Shown: positions 61,037 through 64,000 of the stretch, in pieces
Layout: the number at the start of each line of letters is the position of its first letter
Position numbering within the stretch: position 1 is the stretch's first letter
Assembly: GCA_021325375.1 (NCBI GenBank)
Contig: JAJPHG010000014.1
Span: 108,167-172,166 of the forward strand
Direction of reading: 5' to 3'
Source: Alphaproteobacteria bacterium
Lineage (GTDB): Bacteria > Pseudomonadota > Alphaproteobacteria > Micropepsales > Micropepsaceae
DNA length: 64,000 nt
Notes under the pieces: model-generated
What the model saw: the letters and a program-made list of their open reading frames with translations, nothing else
What the model was told of the DNA's origin: nothing
Database searches by the model: none
Program-made: the position numbers and the translations under genes

Positions 61037-64000
61037 ATACTCCGTCCCAATTTGCCATCGTGTTAGGGCTACCGTCGCTATAACCTTCGTACGTACTGCG
61101 CGGGTCGAAACTGCTGCGCCCGGCAAAATACCGGAGCACGGTAAGGGCCCCATGAATGTTGTGATCAATATTCCTATTTTCGCGTCCGCCAACGAGTTGC
61201 ATCGGGTTGACCGAAGGTGCATTCACTGCGCGGCCGGTGTTGCGAGCAGTTCCAAGTACGGTTTCAACTATTCCTACCGCTGTCACCATCTGTGTGGTAT
61301 TGCCGCCCAACCCTCGATTCACGGCAGCCTGCTGTATTTTTCCTGCGATTGTACCCATGCGCGATAGCTGACGCCCAGAATACTGATGTCCAGACACATT
61401 CTCGACCGTCGATGACGCCGAGACGGCCGTTCTTCTCCCATTCGCTGAAATGGTGAAATTTGTCGTGACCCTGACCGTTGAATCGACGACCGTCCGGCCA
61501 CCGCTCTGATGCACAATATTGACTGTCTGCACAACGGTCTCGTGGCAAGTCGGTTGCCCGGCACAGTCTGCTGCAACGTTTGTCATCCCCGTTGGATCTG
61601 TCTTATCCGTCGGATCATCGGCGACGTAGGTATATAAATCGACATCGTCTTTGTACCCGACCGGATCGGTCTGCAGGAAGCGGCCCAACATGGCGGCGTA
61701 AGAGCGAGCCCGGTCGTAGTAGAGCCCTGTCTCGGTGTCGAGATACATGCCGACATAGCGGAAGGGCTGGCCGCCGGTGCTCAGGTTCGGATTGTTGCCG
61801 TAGGCGTCGTACGTGTACTGACTTTCGGCCGTGACTGGGTTGCCAGTCGAGCCGGACATGGCGATGACGCCACCATGGTGGTCGATATGGTAGTACTCGG
61901 TGACCACGCCCGTGCCCGTGGCGCCGGAGCAGTTGGGCGCGGTCGCGCCAGTGCAGTTCTCGTAGGCGATGGGCGAGTTGATCGCTGGCCCTGGAATGAA
62001 GCGCCGCTGGACGTTGCCGGTCGCTCCATCGTACTCGGCGATCTCGTTGTCGCCATCATGGAGGAACTCTGTGATCGCGCCGCCGAACGTTTTTGTCTGT
62101 CTGCGTCCCAAGGGATCGAAGGCATAAGTCGCCGCCACGCTGCCGCTAACCAGAACCAGACGGTTCTCCGGATCATAGGCCAGGTTCATGGCCCCGTCGC
62201 CGGTGAGGTTGCCGTCGGCGTCGTAGCTCAGCGTCTGCGCCGTGCCGCCGGCGGGCGTCATGCTGGCGTACTGGTTGAGCGTGTTGATCGTGCCGTAGCT
62301 GTCGGTGCCGGCACTCGGCGCGTAGCGGTAGGCGCTCTTGGAGTTCTGCTCGCTGGCAAGCTGATGGGCATCGGTGTAACCGAGCGTATAGACGACGTTC
62401 TTGTTGGTGGTGACGAAGCCATTGGTCAGCGAGATCAGGTCGCCCGCGTCGGAGTAGGCGTAGGCCACGGACGCGGCATTGCCATAGGCCAGGTTCGTGC
62501 GCCGCGACATCGCATCGTAAGTGTAGGTCGCCAGCACTGTCGACGCCGAATCCGTCGCCGTCGTCATCTGGTTCAGCGTGTCGTAGGCGTAGTTGACCTG
62601 GTAGCCATCGGGCCATTGCAGCTGGGTGCGGTTGCCATTCGGATCGAGCTGATACTGTGCGGTCTTGGTGCCCGACAGTCCCACGATGGTCGTTGCCGTC
62701 GAGGTCGGTCGTCCTGCCGTGTCGTAGCCGGTAACCATGCTGTTCGCGAGGCTGTCGCTCACCGATTGCAACCGGCCGCCCAGATCATACTGGTGGGTGA
62801 TGGTGTTGGACGGCACCGGCGTGTTCCCCGGCGGGGTGTAGGACGGAATCGTCTGCGTCGAGAGGCGATTCAACACGTCGTAGGTCATGTTGAAGACCTT
62901 AGTGCTGCGCGTAATATGCTGCAGGATGTTGCCGTTGGCGTCGTAGCCGCCGGTCAGTGGGATCGTCTCGGTCGTGCTGTCGGGGAAGGTGGTCTGGTAC
63001 GGGCGGTTGAAGCCGTCATAGGCATATTGCGTGATATGCGTGGCGCCGTCGGCATCCTGGACCGACGTCTTCTCGCCGTCGCTGCCATAGGTATAGGTCG
63101 CGTAGGTGATCTGCGCGGGCGAGCCGAGGCCGTGGATCTCCTGTAAGACATTGCCGGCGGCATCGTAGACGAGCTCGGTCTGGCGCTGCACCGGGTCGGT
63201 CGTCACGAACTTGCGATCCGCCGCGTCGTAGGTGAACGACGTGACGCTGCCGTCGGCGTCGGTGACGGTGGCTTCCTTCGAGGTCGGCGTGAAGGTCGTG
63301 GTCTTCGTGGCCACCCAGGTCGCCACGCTCGAGCCCGAGTTCGGACAGCCGCTGCCGTTGAAGCACTTGGCCACCTCGTCCTCGTAGTCGCGGCCCAGCG
63401 CGTCGTACAGGGTCTGCGACGCGGCGTTCAGCGTGCCGGTATAGGTCCCGATGTGGTGGTAGGTGTAGGTCATGCGGCGGTCGGCGTCGTATTGGAACAG
63501 CGTCGTGCCGCCGTTGTGCGCCGCGCTGTTCTGGTTGGGGTCGGTCGTGTACCAGATGTTGCCGAACGCGTCGTAGGTATTGGTGGTCACCAAGTTCTTG
63601 CCGCTCGGATCGACCGCCGTCTGGATCAGGTTCTCCGTCGTGGCGCTGTCATAGGTGTTCTGCGTCAGGATGCTGTGCGTCGCGTCGATGGGATCGGTCG
63701 CGGTAAGCGTCTTCCCCGCCGTGTCGTAGGTGAAGTCGTATTCCGAACGCACCCCGTTGACCGCCGGGCGCTTGGCCCATTGCATCTCGGACGCGCCGTT
63801 GACGCCAGCTCCGAAGTACTGGAAGTCGGTCTCGTTCTGGCTGGCATCGATCAGCGTCAGCAGCTTGTTCCAGGTTTGGTCCCAGGTCGCCTGGATCGTG
63901 ATGTTGGCGGGGCATGTCGGATTGCACATCGACGGCTTGGGCGTCTTGGTGATGCTCGTCGCGTTGCCGTGGTCGTCGTATTGCAGCAGCTCGCCGTCGC
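61005..64000 (-). CDS. Rhs/YD-repeat polymorphic toxin with transglycosylase-like C-terminal tip (5' end outside window)
   Basis: A frame of more than 997 aa running off the right edge, with in-frame YD repeats (YDAAGNVLQEI, YDANGNILQ, YDTAGRPTS, AYDTLNQMTTATD). The core ends in the hallmark GRFLQTDPVGYKDDVDLYTY followed by KTDPTG. A 193-aa tip (61586-61005) follows. It contains VGIVETVLG (Glu108 of the tip), NPMQL (127-131) and NIDHNIHGALTVLRYFAGR, the order seen in lytic-transglycosylase/lysozyme-like folds. The tip and the next gene are AT-richer than the core. Export by a type VI or other system is inferred. Confidence 0.85.
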   Translation of the reverse strand, partial: DGELLQYDDHGNATSITKTPKPSMCNPTCPANITIQATWDQTWNKLLTLIDASQNETDFQYFGAGVNGASEMQWAKRPAVNGVRSEYDFTYDTAGKTLTATDPIDATHSILTQNTYDSATTENLIQTAVDPSGKNLVTTNTYDAFGNIWYTTDPNQNSAAHNGGTTLFQYDADRRMTYTYHHIGTYTGTLNAASQTLYDALGRDYEDEVAKCFNGSGCPNSGSSVATWVATKTTTFTPTSKEATVTDADGSVTSFTYDAADRKFVTTDPVQRQTELVYDAAGNVLQEIHGLGSPAQITYATYTYGSDGEKTSVQDADGATHITQYAYDGFNRPYQTTFPDSTTETIPLTGGYDANGNILQHITRSTKVFNMTYDVLNRLSTQTIPSYTPPGNTPVPSNTITHQYDLGGRLQSVSDSLANSMVTGYDTAGRPTSTATTIVGLSGTKTAQYQLDPNGNRTQLQWPDGYQVNYAYDTLNQMTTATDSASTVLATYTYDAMSRRTNLAYGNAASVAYAYSDAGDLISLTNGFVTTNKNVVYTLGYTDAHQLASEQNSKSAYRYAPSAGTDSYGTINTLNQYASMTPAGGTAQTLSYDADGNLTGDGAMNLAYDPENRLVLVSGSVAATYAFDPLGRRQTKTFGGAITEFLHDGDNEIAEYDGATGNVQRRFIPGPAINSPIAYENCTGATAPNCSGATGTGVVTEYYHIDHHGGVIAMSGSTGNPVTAESQYTYDAYGNNPNLSTGGQPFRYVGMYLDTETGLYYDRARSYAAMLGRFLQTDPVGYKDDVDLYTYVADDPTDKTDPTGMTNVAADCAGQPTCHETVVQTVNIVHQSGGRTVVDSTVRVTTNFTISANGRRTAVSASSTVENVSGHQYSGRQLSRMGTIAGKIQQAAVNRGLGGNTTQMVTAVGIVETVLGTARNTGRAVNAPSVNPMQLVGGRENRNIDHNIHGALTVLRYFAGRSSFDPRSTYEGYSDGSPNTMANWDGVYGSINETHHQ

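Noticed and set aside
55909..64000. Direct repeat of the tRNA-Lys 3' end as an att site
   Set aside because: I found no second copy of the T-arm/acceptor sequence within the window, so no att boundary can be named.

Overview
The window looks like a chromosomal segment of a GC-rich alphaproteobacterium. The order HAD hydrolase - maoC - ribF - ileS - lspA - DUF3035 lipoprotein - M16 peptidases is typical of that class. Also typical are SdhE beside mfd/recG, a TipF-like degenerate EAL protein and queA-tgt next to a tRNA. The genus cannot be fixed from sequence alone.

Region 1 (1-22.5 kb) is mostly housekeeping. On the minus strand lies one long run: HAD hydrolase, MaoC hydratase, RibF, IleS, two tandem LspA signal peptidases joined by 4-nt overlaps, a DUF3035 lipoprotein and an M16 peptidase pair. 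It is followed by a TipF-like EAL protein, glutathione peroxidase, a two-domain cold-shock protein coupled to a winged-helix regulator, glutathione reductase, a DUF900 lipoprotein hydrolase, RpiA, a large acyl-CoA dehydrogenase and several small genes. Region 2 (22.5-32 kb) holds mfd, sdhE, recG, a phosphotransferase/DUF6285 pair and an ABC exporter pair.

Region 3 (32-55.9 kb) is rich in surface-polysaccharide genes interleaved with metabolism: UDP-glucose dehydrogenase, GalE, ManC, a WbpA-type dehydrogenase, Wzi, GalU, a WbpE-type aminotransferase and a WecA/MraY-like transferase. Together they supply UDP-Glc, UDP-GlcA, UDP-Gal, GDP-Man and amino-uronic sugars, start a lipid-linked glycan and anchor a capsule. 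Also present are an OprB-type porin, a Rieske oxygenase, a thiolase, a frameshifted amidohydrolase, a sarcosine-oxidase-like enzyme and an orphan Phd antitoxin with a clear promoter/operator. The region ends with queA-tgt and tRNA-Lys(UUU).

Region 4 (56-64 kb) is an accessory island downstream of tRNA-Lys with more AT-rich genes. It has a replication-relaxation fragment, a secreted GLUG-repeat protein, a truncated beta-helix protein, an orphan Rhs core fragment and a large Rhs/YD-repeat gene running off the window edge. The Rhs C-terminal tip resembles a lytic transglycosylase and is followed at once by a secreted protein that may be its immunity partner. This polymorphic-toxin cassette is the most interesting system here.

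At least twelve palindromic intergenic repeats in several families punctuate the core. Three of them abut start codons and appear to supply the ribosome-binding site.
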